In this document: positions 1-11,676 of the stretch, piece by piece
How positions within the stretch are numbered: the stretch's first letter is position 1
How the letters are laid out: each line of letters begins with the position of its first letter
From: Pinus tabuliformis
Taxonomy: Eukaryota; Streptophyta; Pinopsida; Pinales; Pinaceae
DNA length: 64,000 nucleotides
Direction: 5' to 3'
Assembly (NCBI GenBank): GCA_031772625.1
Contig: CM062812.1
Location: forward strand, 734,673,714 to 734,737,713
The notes under the pieces: generated by a model
Databases searched by the model: none
What the model was told of the DNA's origin: nothing
The model's input: only the letters and a program-made list of their open reading frames with translations
Translations under genes and position numbers: made by a program

Positions 1-590
1 GGATTCAAAGACCCATTTGTCTCTAAATTTAACACTGCAGATGGATTTAGAGACCCTTGTAGTGAAATGTAACACTTCAGTATCAAAATTGCAATTTTCC
101 ATTTTCGGAGTGACATAATTAAAAATTACTAATATAAATGAGTAATTCATATACTTTGTGTACTTGTTATTTGGTCATATTTTTATTCTTGGACTATAGT
201 AGTCATTTACGTTAATCATTATTAATTTTATCACTTATTATCTAGTCATATATTTTAGTCCTTCACTAAATTAGTCATTTAAGTTAGTCGCTTTTAGTTT
301 GGTCACTTATTATCTAGTCGTATATTTTATCCCTAGACTAAATTAGTCATTTAAGTTAGTCATTTTTAGTTCGGTCACTTAAAATTGCTCAAATTTAGTA
401 ATAATTCACTTGAAATAATTGTAGTGAATAAATTTTTTAGTCACCTATTCACTAATTTCATAATTTTCTACTAGTGCAAACACATTTTGATGATGTGGTT
501 CACCATTTATTTATGTTATATATGTCTTATTTTGGGAAGAGTGAATAAATATAGTTAGAGAAAGGAAATGGTGGATTACCAATCTCGTTG
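1..590. repeat. AT-rich flank with about 2.8 copies of a 72-bp tandem repeat
   Basis: No coding sequence is seen. From about 160 to 390 a unit containing TCACTTATTATCTAGTC recurs at 231 and 303, and again in shortened form at 375, giving a 72-bp period. Each unit also carries AGTCATTTAAGTTAGTC. The first 100 bases hold a short imperfect duplication around GAGACCC. It could be the far end of the minus-strand element to the right, but I could not match it to that element's other end. Confidence 0.6.
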
Positions 591-949
591 GACTAGATTT
601 CTAGGTTCACATACATGGTGTCACTATACCAAAGAGTGGCTTTAGATATAGTGAAGTGACGCTCACCTAGAAAACATGGCGGTTGAAAAAAAACAATGCC
701 TAAGGGACTTGGTTTTTGCGATAATATGGAGGGATGAGTAAGTGAATCATCCCAAGGGTGATCTGAAGTGACTAGATTTCTAGGTTCACATACATGGTGT
801 CACTATACCAAAGAGTGGCTTCAGATATAGTGAAGTGATGCTCACCTAGAAAACATGGCGGCTGAAAAAAAGACAATGCCTAAGGGACTGGGTTTTTGCG
901 GTAATATGGAGGGATGAGTAAGTGGATCATCCCAAGGGTGATCTGAAGT
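591..949. repeat. 179-bp tandem duplication, two copies
   Basis: The unit beginning GACTAGATTTCTAGGTTCAC at 591 begins again at 770 and runs to about 949. The copies differ by only a few substitutions and one indel, for example GACGCTC versus GATGCTC and GGCGGTT versus GGCGGCT. The right copy covers the 3' end of the minus-strand reading frame at 842-1588, so that frame ends inside the duplication. The high identity suggests a fairly recent local duplication. Confidence 0.85.
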
Positions 950-1588
950 GATATGAAACTCTAGAGGTTCTTCTAAATGTAGAAGAATAATGGTACTAGA
1001 GTTGACACTACCATATGCACTAAGATGGTTAAGGAAAAATTCTTCTCCTAGTGTCTCAAAAATGGATGCCCCCTTACCAAAACATTGAGTGGTAATGTAA
1101 TGGACACAAGGTGTATGTGGTTTGAATTTGTGGGTTCGATCTAAGGGGTTATTGAACCAATAAACCTCACCATGGATGAATTCTTTAGACTCCACATAAT
1201 ATTGGTCGTGGGTTTGTCGTTGAAGGAAGTACACATGATGGTGCATATCATCCCAAGGAAAATGAGGGGTGTTCATGGCTTCCATGATGTCTTCATAAGA
1301 ATGGAATATGCGGAGGATGGAGGAAGAGAGAGAACTTGATGAAGAGAAGATACCCGAGGCATCTTCATGAGAGGCAAGGTTCACATATGCACTGTGAAGA
1401 CTTGGAGACAAGTGACTAGTAGATGGAAGATCTACCGATGTTGAGACTGAAGTGTTCATCGAAGAAGGTTCAATAGAAGCACAATAGGAGACACTAAGGG
1501 AGTCCCAACACATCGATCTGATGGATGAGGATAGGTAGAGAATATGAATGGTAATATTCGTCATCTTAACATCAAGGGGATGGATCAC
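842..1588 (-). pseudogene. Post-protease linker of gypsy-like polyprotein
   Basis: This is a 248-residue open frame on the minus strand. Its middle, around EDIMEAMNTPHFPWDDMHHH and FIHGEVYWFNNP, resembles the segment that precedes RT in some plant Ty3/gypsy polyproteins. That likeness is from memory and is not a database match. After this segment the sequence no longer resembles pol, and no RT follows. The last part lies in the 179-bp duplication, so the C-terminus is probably not original. No catalytic motif is visible. The Ser-rich N-terminal third looks like an interdomain linker. Confidence 0.4.
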
Positions 1589-1684
1589 AATGGGTGGTTG
1601 AGAGACCTCATGTTTTGGGATAGGTTAGGGACCCACATCTGCAGGTAGAGCACAGGTGGATTCATTACAAGGAGCCACTAATTT

Positions 1685-1933
1685 TTAAAGAAAATTAATT
1701 TTATCACGAAAATCTTCGAAATGGGCACAATGATGAGAATAATGGCCATAATTATCACATAAAGCACATGAGTGATTCATGAGTAATGATCTATTCTTCT
1801 TAGCTGACTCAGTTAAGGTGACATGGACCTCAAGAATGTTAGAGTCAGTGAAGGTATCAAAGACCACATTATTTATATGAGGTAGGTTAGGAAAATTATT
1901 GGTGGCATGACCAACAACATCACACAAAGCACA
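1685..1933 (-). pseudogene. Tandem CCHC zinc knuckles downstream of protease (element E)
   Basis: On the minus strand two zinc-knuckle motifs lie about 40 residues apart. The first (1892-1933) reads CALCDVVGHATNNF, with the last Cys replaced by Phe. The second (1727-1768) reads CALCDNYGHYSHHC, a complete CX2CX4HX4C. Such knuckles normally bind RNA at the C-terminus of gag. Here they follow the protease and a proline-rich stretch instead, while a separate knuckle-like motif already lies in the usual gag position at about 3,640-3,690. Several stops separate this segment from the protease. Confidence 0.65.
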
Positions 1934-2437
1934 TGGAGGAATAGGCTTTGGTAGATTAGGAGGAGCTACAGTTTTTGGGAGTGCATTGTCTTTGGTTCCC
2001 TATTTTTGTGATTTAGCCCCCTCACTAGACACTTTCACAACATGAGTAGGTTCCTATTAAGGTTGTTGTGGAACTGAAGCAATGGTAGGGGTAGGAACAA
2101 TAGGTTGGACAAGGGTCAAATAAGTGCAAGGTTTGAGTTGATTTGGGGGAGTGATTGCGGCAGGATGAATGTACCATATTGTGATCCCCAAGGTAATGTT
2201 AGGTAAACTCAACATAGCCATGATAGGTGTAGAATAAAATCCAGGGGGTGGAAATAAGAATGATATTTGACCATATGGGTAATGACCTAGGGGAACTACT
2301 CCAAGATGGTTAAGACCTGGGGGAATGGTTCCAGGATGAAAAGGATTAGGAGAGATACTACCAGAAGGAAGGGGACCTTGTGGAGTAATACTAGAAGGGT
2401 GGGTTGAGTTGGGAACAACATGTTGTGGAGGAGTTGG

Positions 2438-3045
2438 TCACTGTGAAGGCATATTAGACCATTTGTTGTTGGCCCGTGATGCTAGGGGCATGAAAACGCT
2501 GGATGCGCTAGTCTTAAAAGGAGTAGGTGGTGGACCATAATAAGCACCAAGCAAGGTGGAATCTTTGAAGACTACATGAGAGACATTTGTGAGGAATGAG
2601 ATAGTCTGATTATTACTCACTGATGAGATATTGGACTGAGATGAAGTCTGAGATTTGGGATTATAGTACATCAACTGATCGATGGTGATGATTGTTCCAT
2701 TATGAGAGAAGCACATCTTACGGTGAATTACATATGCACATGCTGACATAACATAAATATAACTACGACCCAAAATGATGTGGTAATCTAATGGGGCATC
2801 GATGACTTCGATATCAAACGAGATAGTCTTGCCAACAATAGTGATAGGACAATTGTGATATAAGCCAAGGGGTTGTGAGGGATAACCGTCCCAAGCATGA
2901 GGAGTGATGATGGAAGGATATAGGTCAGTTTAACCAAGTTGCTTCCAAACACTGGCAGCCATCACACTGGTGGAGATGCCTTCATCTATTATACATCACT
3001 GAACAATGGCATCTCTTATGGAGACTCATATTTGAAATGCAACAG
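2438..3045 (-). pseudogene. Retropepsin-like aspartic protease domain (element E)
   Basis: The minus-strand translation contains an active-site-like IDEG followed by STSVMAASVWKQLG at about 3,000-2,930. A C-terminal flap region with LDYHIILGRSYIYVM then HNGTIITIDQL lies at about 2,790-2,670. Retrotransposon proteases cleave the gag-pol precursor and normally use D-S/T-G; D-E-G is a variant I associate with some plant Ty3/gypsy proteases. A stop just before the active site and other breaks upstream make it a pseudogene. Behind it lies a long proline-rich stretch with many PPP and NPxxPG runs. Confidence 0.6.
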
Positions 3046-3547
3046 ATGAAGGCAGGGGAGGATTTTCTGACTTGTCAACATGAAATAAAATCATATGATC
3101 GTCTTAGGGATCCACAACACCCAAAGTAGAGAGTAGAGATTTCCTTTGGGATGGGCACATCTAGAGGACTTCCAACATTGACATGGTAGTAGCAAACTGC
3201 GCCAAGTCATTTAGGAGATTGCACAAAAGAAACTTTTTGACATAATGGACATTTGGGGACCTTGCGAATAACCTCTACATTAGGTGGGAGGATCTATAAG
3301 GTACCATTGGATGATGATTGAGGCTTGGTGGAAACTTGGGGTTGGGAATCAGTGGCTGACTTAGCAGGTAGATTTTCAAATTGGCATGATCAAGTCTAGA
3401 GGTTGACTTGCTCATTATTGGCCTCATAAGAATTTGATAATCATGGTGACTAGATGGTGGAGCTAGCAGAGCTACTTGACCTTCTGTAGGTTGAGAAGTA
3501 AGATATCCTCGGTGAGGAAAAGGGTTAGTAAGAATAATCGGTTGAGA

Positions 3548-3886
3548 TTAAGTAGGAGGGGGAGGAGGAGCTATGGGTTGCAGTCCTCTAATAGAAGATG
3601 ACTGAGCTTCCCATACATGATGAACCTGAGGTAAAAGGGGACACTCATGAGTACAATGACCATATATTTTGCAACATGCATAAGGTTTGTTCATACGAAG
3701 ACCCGTATTTTCCTTGGGATGGCCACCCTGTTGCTGGGTTGAGGGATTAGGCTGCAGTACCTGAGGTGCATTGGGTGGTTGACCCTGGCTACTGTGATTA
3801 ACTTGAGATTGTTGGTTCCCATTACATTTCCCCTTGTTCCTTTTCTTCAAGTTGGGGGGATTGGGTGAACTCTGTTGAGCATACAC
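3548..3886 (-). pseudogene. Gag C-terminal region with degenerate CCHC knuckle (element E)
   Basis: This is a 112-residue open frame rich in Gln, Pro, Asn and Lys, typical of the disordered tail of gag. The motif YACCKIYGHCTHECP (about 3,640-3,690) keeps the second Cys, the GH and the last Cys of a CX2CX4HX4C knuckle; Tyr stands where the first Cys should be. Proline-rich sequence on both sides, including a C-terminal PPPPP run, matches the proline-rich blocks elsewhere in this element. Confidence 0.55.
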
Positions 3887-4044
3887 TTGATCTTTTGGAT
3901 GAGGTTGCTTCTATGGCAGAGGAGGGGCAAGCATTGGGGTTCAGGGTGTTGGTGTTAGAGGGGATGGAACACTAGGAGGTGCATATAGATAATAAGGAGA
4001 TGGGGAAATAATGGGATAAATAGGTGGAGAAACAACTAGCCTTG

Positions 4045-5172
4045 TTATTTATTGATGCCGATGGGATATGAATATGATGTGCTGGGACCTAGATAAGAGT
4101 TGCCATGTGGAAGATTGGGGGAGGGATAAATGAAAGAGGAACTGGCCCCTCCTTGAGGTTTTCCATAACCCATCGGAGGTGGAGCATGTGGTTGAGGGTG
4201 TGAAATGGTTACAACAATACCATCCATGAAACAAGATGCCCTTGGTACATTAGCAACATTAGGCTGAGGTAGATCAAGGATGAATATATATACATAACCT
4301 ATTTGCACATGGATCAGATCAAATTTCAGGGTCACTTCAAGCGCATCTTCCTTAGCCTAGGGAACGTGTGCAACAACATATTTAACAATGGGGGGAAAAA
4401 GTCATTTAAGGAACCAATCCATATAGACGTGGTCTTCGAATTCAAGGTCTCTACAAATGCTCATCCTTCTATGCCATTCCTGAACATGGTTGGATAGGTG
4501 GGTGGAAGAAGTTTGATGGAAAGAAGTCAATAGTTTGGTACCAATATCATAATGGAGAGGTAACTGGAAATAAGTAATAAAATATTTGGCAATATTCACA
4601 TAAATTGAATGAGTGTCTTTAGGTTGATTGATGTACCACTTATCAGTAGCTCCAGTAAGATTATGTTGGAACGTATGAAGACGAATGGAGTCTTCAGTGA
4701 TAGAATTATCGGAACACCACATATGGAATGAGAGAATGTGATTTGTGGGATCTTCTCCATTATTACCTTCAAACTTTTGGATGTATGAATTAATTTTAGT
4801 AGGCATAGCTAGCCAATTAGGATCATGGGGAAGAGGATCGTTCATGAGCTGGTTGAAATCAAGGAGACTCAAACCAACCATGAAAGGAAGAAATGGAGGA
4901 GGACTGACCATACCAGTGAGTGTTCTGCTTTTGGGGTGACCTAGGTTGGTACCTAGGTTACCACCTTGGTTTTATGCACCCACATTGGTGCCTAACATGG
5001 TGATGGTACATGGTTGAGAGGACAAGGAATCAAAGGAAGAACTGGAAGAATTAATAGAATTATAATTAGAATGATGAATCAATGGATGTCTGGGAGGATG
5101 TGCTCTAACTTGACGGGGGGGAGTAATATGTCCTAATGGGAATTGATGAAGAAAAGGCCTCAAATTCTCCAT
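4045..5172 (-). pseudogene. Gag core, Ty3/gypsy type (element E)
   Basis: The gag core is best kept in the 169-residue frame at 4402-4911. It shows the usual retrotransposon gag pattern: KFEGNNGEDPTNHILSFHMW, then a helix-rich stretch with TGATDKWYINQP, then the YFITYFQL and HLSNHVQEWHRR segments. An N-terminal piece (4972-5172) and a proline-rich C-terminal piece (4045-4335) flank it in other frames. Gag forms the cytoplasmic virus-like particle of the element. Stops and frame changes between the three pieces show it is no longer translated as one protein. Confidence 0.65.
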
Positions 5173-5291
5173 GCCAAAGGCTTAAGCGGCTTAATGATGT
5201 CAAGACAATGATGACTCTAAGGACTAAAGGGGGATGATAGGAATAAAAGAGCAATGAACAAAATGAAAAGACCTATCGCAGTGGTTCCAAT

Positions 5292-8024
5292 TGTAAACTA
5301 ACTATATTATTGATGTTATTCTAATACAAGAAAACACATCCTATAAAAGAAAATATACCTCTATCCTATAGGTTGTCTAAATCCTCAAAGAATCTTAAAT
5401 CTATTGTTTCAAATGACCTTCCAAAGAACTTCTTACTTGAAAAACCTTAGGCCCTTAAGTAGAGATGTCCATAGGAAGGTAGGGTAGAGAACCAACTGCT
5501 TCCCACAACCAACCTTATAAGGTGTTTTCCTAAGATTAATCATTATTGTTACCTTCTTCCCACAGGGGTGGTCGAGTCTTGAGCTTCTTGGTGATCATCC
5601 AATGAATGGGATTCCCTTCCACGGGTTGGGTAGCCTCGACAAGAGCTGCTTGCACAATGACCTAGCCTAACCACCTCTCAATTGTGTTTCTAACGCACTC
5701 TAACTTTAGACCATGGGATGGCGAAGTATTTTAAGCTCCCTAATATGATAACTTCTATGTATTAGTGTAAGCAACTGATGAGTGTTAATGGAAGTCTATC
5801 CCATCGATCCTACACCTAAAAAACAAAGATTGTTTGGCCCTAATGCCCAAGTGGGCTTAATCTATGTATATTGAGTTATTAAGGTGTAGTATTTGAACAA
5901 TTGGCTTAGTAGTTTTAATAAAGCTCACGTTCGCTTAGGATCTGAGTTTGTGAAAATAATGTGTCAAGTGGATGAGTTAATTGAGCATGTTTTATGATCC
6001 CATACACTGCTGAAAATAAAGTGCTAAAATACTGTAAAAAATGTTGAAAATGGCAGAAAAATAAATAGCCAATCAAAAACACAAAATCCCACTGAAAACA
6101 TTTATCAAGAAGCTAAGAAAGAGAAGGAATACAAGATAATAAAATACACATAAAATGGTTAAAATAACTAATGTCAAGGTATTGAGATCTAGAGGCACTA
6201 ATTTGATATAAATGGTGTAGACAAACAACAAAAACGAGAGGTGAAAGTTTTTGCAAGTGATCGATATGAATCTCCAAAACCTAGGATGCTCAAGGGTACC
6301 CTAAGGGGGAAAGGAAAAACCCAAACTCTAAATGGAGAAAAGGTACAATAAAGCTATCCAAAATTTTTGTAATGTAATGGATCAGACTCTAAAATCAGTG
6401 GTTGAAAAAGCTAAAACCTTGGACTCCTCACCCAACCAATATTTTACTAACAATGTGGAGGTGTACTTTAAACCTTAGGGGCGGTTTTCCTTCCTCAAAG
6501 AGAAACACTAAGAGAATATAGACCGATGGGAGACTGAAACATAGATAAGAAACTCTTCCCAGTCTACACACATCATTCTCGAAAAATATGAAAAAGTTCT
6601 AAAAAAATTCAAGAAAAATTTCAAAACGTAGGTAATTGACATTGAATAGTGGAAAACATAGTTTTTGGACCACAAAGTGCACTCTAGAACACAGATCTAG
6701 GGCTGAAAATTGGTTTTTTTTCATGGGAATCTTGGTTGGCAGATCTCCCACAAAAATTTTCATCTCCTACTCGATTGGTACCTATGACCTACGTAAACAA
6801 CCAGAATCCAAAAATTTGACAAAAAGGGAAATAATACTATAAATAGAAATTGAGAAGCTAAAAATAGTTGTATAAATCCCTAAAATTTACTAAAACTTCA
6901 GTCACCCAAGAACATTGTTGTTACACTAGTGGAATAACCATTTGTTGATGAAAAATGTAACTTAAAGACCTATTACAATCACCATTTGTTGATGACAAAT
7001 GTAGCTTAAAGACCTAGTGGAGTCACCATTTGTTAGTGTCAAATTTCTTGCAAGGTGTACCAAAAGAACTTCACCTATGTTGCTAGGTGACACATGACCC
7101 TAACAACTATTTGTGGCTTCTAACACCTTAAATCTGTAATAAAACTAAAAAGACTTGCAAGAAAAACAACAAATATGATCAAAAACAACGAACAACAATA
7201 CATATGTCTAGTGCAATAACCCAAATGGAAAGAATTTAAAATAAATAAATATTTTATTGATAACACTTGGTGAAGGAGACATACAAAAAGGTCTGCAAAT
7301 CCCCCTCCGTGGAATGGGTCCTTTAGTTTCCTCGATGCTTCAATAATCAATTCTCTCTCTCAATGTGTGGAAAACCCAAAACAATGTGGATAACTCAAAT
7401 GGGAGATCAAGTGAAAAGAGAGGATAAGGGTGATGATGATAATGATCTTGGTGAAGAATGAATGGAAAACCATCCTATTTATAATAAAGTATTTAATTAA
7501 TCTAGAAAATGGAGAATAATAAAATAATATTAACCAAATCAAGATCTAATCATGAGGAATACTTTATTATATTTTTGGACAGGGAAAACATATTCAAAAT
7601 GGTCAAATATCTTTATTTAGAAATAATTAGCAGATAAAATGACTTATTAATTATTTCACAATGATTAATAATTGTGTGAAATTGAAATAATTATTAAATA
7701 ATGATTTAACATTTATTCCAATAATGGAATCAAGGAATAATAAGTAAATAACGATTTATTTAATTATTCCTAGGGGATTTAGTCAAATGCGAGAAATAAT
7801 AACTATCAAATAATGATTTAATAATTATTCCTAGAGAAAATTAAATAAATAATGATTTATCTAATTATTCTCATGGTGTTTTATAATTTTAATCAGAAAA
7901 CATTTTAATAAAATTGGTTTACTAAATTATTTCCCATGATGAAAGTGATTTTACTATGGTAAAATCAATCCTAAATGGTGTATTTCGATCCACGCAGTTA
8001 GAAATGGCCAAGTGATCATTTTTT
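5292..8024. other. Probable LTR of element E followed by AT-rich non-coding DNA
   Basis: From 5,292 a sequence beginning TGTAAACTAAC borders a candidate primer-binding site, so an LTR of the minus-strand element may start here. Its far end was not found. The stretch holds only short open frames with no recognisable motif. From about 7,480 to 7,900 it is very AT-rich and full of degenerate repeats of the type AATAATGATTTAATAATTATTCC. I see no gene. Confidence 0.4.
6937..7050. repeat. 44-bp tandem repeat, about 2.6 copies
   Basis: Units starting ACCATTTGTTGATG occur at 6937 and 6981, and a diverged one (ACCATTTGTTAGTG) at 7025, exactly 44 bases apart. Each full unit contains AATGTARCTTAAAGACCTA. 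The array lies in non-coding AT-rich DNA. Confidence 0.8.
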
Positions 8025-8640
8025 GGTGATAACACTTTCCCTCATGAAAGTCATGTCATTGTTGTCAAAAGGATTTTAAAATACCTTCAAGGAATAGTTG
8101 ATTATAGACTATGGTATGCTAAAAGTGGAGAGTTTAAGTTGAAGGCCTATACTGATGTTGATTGGGCATGTCGTATTGATCACAAGAAGAGCACGGTTGG
8201 TGCAACATTATTTTTGGGAAGCTACCTAGTGTTGTGGGTTAGCAAGAAATATAACTCCATTTCTTTATCAACTGTTGAAGCAGAGTATATTGTAGTTGCC
8301 ACTTGTTGCTTGCAAATTCTATGGATGAAGCATACCTTGAAGAAAACTAAGGTAGAGCTAACTAATCCCGTTCCAATAATGTGTGATAATATTAGTGCCA
8401 TTAGTATCTCTAAGAATCTTGTCACGTACTCAAGGACCAAGCACATCCCTATCAAGTTCCATTTATTAAGAGAGAAGTTTGCAACTAATGTTGTTTAACT
8501 TGAATATGTGGCCACTAAAGACGAACTTGAAGACATATTTACTAAACCAATCACAAGAGAACCCTTTCAATATCTAAAGTAGCAGATAGGGGTTGTCACT
8601 CATCCTCCCAAATGACTCAATTATAATGTGTGTTGGCAAC
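8025..8640 (+). pseudogene. Ty1/copia RNase H domain, 3' end of pol
   Basis: The plus-strand translation shows the end of a copia polyprotein. Around 8,040-8,135 it reads HESHVIVVKRILKYLQG, the RT connection. In the 119-residue frame at 8139-8498 come YTDVDWACRIDHKKST, then STVEAEYIV (RNase H acidic residues) and TKHIPIKFHLLREK. The reading continues past a stop with DIFTKPITREPF, the typical C-terminal end. RNase H removes the RNA template during reverse transcription. Upstream gag, protease, integrase and RT catalytic core are missing, so the element is 5'-truncated. Confidence 0.85.
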
Positions 8641-8817
8641 TAATCAGCATGTGGGATCAATTGAAGAGTAGGTTGTAGTGGTTTAGGGGGAGTTTTCAAG
8701 AGCATCCTCTGACATTGATGCCAAAGGCGGAGATGATTATTGTTGCGTCAAAGAAGAAATAAAAATGAAGAAGACTATGCTTGGTTTCAAGGGGAGCTTA
8801 TGTTCTTTCAACCAATG

Positions 8818-8831
8818 AAAAAGGTGGAGAT
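8818..8831 (+). other. Polypurine tract of copia element
   Basis: The purine-rich run AAAAAGGTGGAGAT directly precedes TGTTAGACAATTT at 8832. This is the standard polypurine tract and LTR start arrangement of plant copia elements, where the tract primes plus-strand DNA. It sits about 330 bases after the end of the RNase H frame. Confidence 0.7.
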
Positions 8832-11668
8832 TGTTAGACAATTTAAAGTTTTGGATTGATTGGTGGCTCTTGGTATGTCGGCATTGATGTCAATCGGACT
8901 AGCATTGGGGTAGAAGCAACAAATGTTAAGATTGATGTGAGCATATTCGTTCTCAGGGGAGTCCCATGGTTGTTGTAGTTCTTTGTAGAGAATCATCAAG
9001 TAGAAGGATTACTAGAGAAGCCATAAAATGATGGTTATGATGGTTGGTAGTCCCACACTTTGGAGGTGATTATACCACAAGATATCAGCTCAGACACTCT
9101 TGGAGTTAGCACAATTAGTTAGTACTCGGAAAGATATTTCCAACGGTATGTGGAAGTCCATTAATGGATTTCGAGATCAAAATTTATTGATAGATGAAGT
9201 AAGGAGCTTGAATTCCTCAGAAGCAGGCTGAATTTCAAAACTAGAGGAGAAAGCTTAATTTCATAAACACAAATTTCAGAGGGTTGAAGCCTTGGGACTT
9301 CAGGAGGTTAGAACATGAAAGGTCTAAGACTTTGTATAATTTCGTTTTGAGAAAGTTCTGATCCAATACCAGGGAGCTGACCATCAGAATTTTGGTACCA
9401 CAGAAAGCAGGCAAATACCAGAGCAGGTGAATATCATAACAGGGCTGAATATCGAAGTAAGCAAATATCAGAGTAGGCAAGAACCTCGAAATATCAAAAC
9501 CTCATAATTACATTAATTTGTAATGTATTATTCATTGAATTCGATTTACAACACCAAGGGTTGCAAGGAGAAGATATTACAAAGGAAACCATGGACCAAG
9601 GGACCCTTTCTCTCTCCTTGGACATGACACATGATAGCATGTAATTGGGCCTCAAGAGCTAACAGTGGCAAATGATTTCATCATGACATGGATGTATAGA
9701 GGAGATGTGGCAGTCAGATTCAATATTATTAGGTGGCCCAATAGAGAAAATCCTAGTGACATGTGTCACCACTGAGGAGACGCCACATGGGTTGATGATG
9801 AGAGAATCACATCATTAGGGAAGTACATATCAAAGGCTAGGATTTTGTAACACCTTTGTAATTACATTTTGGAGAAAGTTCTGATATGTCTCTTTGATCG
9901 TGGAGCACAAAAGAACCAAGGGCGTATTGGAGATCTTATCACCTAAGTGTTATGGAGACGCCACGTAGGTATTTAAGAGGTTGGATATTTCGTAACATCT
10001 ATGTAATTGTAATTTGAATAAAATTCCAATACTAAGGAGTTCTAATGTGTTGGCATTTGGCCATGGAAGCTAAAAGAACCAAGGGAGGAGAGTAAATACA
10101 TAAGGAGATAGGTCCCCAGTGGGATCCTAGAGGTCTTAGCACCTAAGTGTTATGTCTCCTGTCACAACATCTGGTCCTATGGCAGAGAAACAATAGATGA
10201 TGAAGCAAATGGAGCCAAAGGTTAGTCTGATATTTTGGTAATTTTGTAGCTTCTCTCTAATTACAATTTGAGAAATTTTCGATATAAGGAGTTCTGATGC
10301 CACTAGTCACAACACCTAGTCCCATGGTGGAAAAATAATAAGGTGAAAAACAAAAGGGGATAATGGTCAGGATCAGTATCTTGTAATATAGTAACATATT
10401 CTTAATAAAGTTACGAAATAATTGGGCTCTCATATTACAACAAAAGTGTATGAAATATGTATGAGTCGAAAACTAAAATGTAACTATGCATAGAAGAGCT
10501 GGTAGCTGGAGTAATGGAGGCAAAGACAAATATCATTGGGTCAAGGCACCAAGGACCACAATTGGGTAGGATGATTTAAATGGGGCCTGTCTCGAGTTGA
10601 AGTAAGCTTCCACTGATCTCCCGTGCATGCCTCATTGAATTGAATGAAGGCCAGAGCATCAATGACATGAGATTAATTATATAAATAATAGATCCATTTT
10701 GGATTACATTCTAACCATTTTGATCAAATGAATAAGGATGGGGAGACTCGTTGGAAAGTGCAAGTTGATTGAGGATTTATTTCTCATCATGAAAAATCTC
10801 AGAAGCCCATTCCCAATGTTTAATGTGGTTGAAGAAATCAAGAAATTTGATGCAACAATAGCATGGACAGCCATGGAAGAGTACTCTTGGGAAACATGAA
10901 TGCCAAGTTAATGGTCAACAGAGAGAGAATCATTTCTTACACCGGAGAGGAACAAAACCACGGAGCATAGTTGAGCAAAAATGGGGGGAATACAATATTG
11001 TTGTGTGAGCTGAAGAGTGTGGAATGGAGTATGTGAAAGTAGTGGGAATAGCCCAATTGTTTAAACTGAGACATAGTGTTTCTAAGGACTATGATTATAG
11101 TTGAAGGAGCAACAACGAGCACAGTTTTTAGGAGAACTATTGTGGACCATATTGGAATTTATTTGTATATGTATATGCCCATTTTTTATGTTTTAAAATT
11201 GTATGAAAGGTATAAGAATGGCTAGAGCAGGTGCTGGCCTACATTCATAAGAGGTTGGTGCCTATTGGAAATTAGGTGCTTGATATCTTAAGGGGGTTAG
11301 TGCCTAATGTGAGTGGGTGCTCAAATTTTTTTTTATTTAATTAAGTAGGTGCTTAATTCACATCATAACAACAAATAGATTGGTGTTTTTTTCCCTTTGG
11401 TTTCAACATAAAAATAATTGTCTAAATATCTGTATGTGTCTCATGTGATGGATTGTATGTACATGTAAATGCCTTATTTTTATGATCATTTGTATTGTGT
11501 ATGAAATATTTCACAAGTAATTGACTGTAGTGAAAATATTTACAGACTTATACTTAAAATTCGAAAGAACTTCAGTATCATTGATTCATCCCCCCCCTGC
11601 TCAGTAATTCATTCTTGCAATACACACTTTTGTATTCACCCACCCAAATATTTGGACGACTTACAACA
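8832..11668 (+). mobile_element. Copia 3' LTR region with degenerate internal repeats
   Basis: The LTR start TGTTAGAC follows a polypurine tract. The end is uncertain: the best candidate is TTACAACA at 11,668, just before the next element's protease frame, which would make a long LTR of about 2.8 kb. Inside, a degenerate unit (roughly TTTYGTAAYA, a T-rich or A-rich run, TTTGAGAAA, then TTCTGAT or TTCTAATG) recurs near 9,325, 9,840, 9,985, 10,226 and 10,375. Motifs such as CACCTAAGTGTTATG and AAAAGAACCAAGGG appear twice or more. There is no coding sequence. Confidence 0.5.
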
Positions 11669-11676
11669 AAGAGGTT

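Larger units (their letters stand above)
842..5291 (-). mobile_element. Ty3/gypsy-like gag-protease element without reverse transcriptase (element E)
   Basis: Read on the minus strand from about 5,172 down to 842, this contains a retroviral-type gag core, a CCHC-like knuckle, an aspartic protease, a proline-rich stretch, two more CCHC knuckles and a linker. No RT, RNase H or integrase motif is visible. At the right end, TGGAACCAC (minus strand, 5281-5289) sits two bases from a TGTAAAC end at 5292, which looks like a primer-binding site beside an LTR. No matching left LTR was found. It may be a non-autonomous gag-bearing element or a truncated relic. Several stops and frame changes show it is inactive. 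Confidence 0.6.

Noticed and set aside
1-840. A left LTR for element E
   Set aside because: I could not align any part of 1-840 with the candidate LTR starting at 5,292, so the element may be truncated or extend outside the window.
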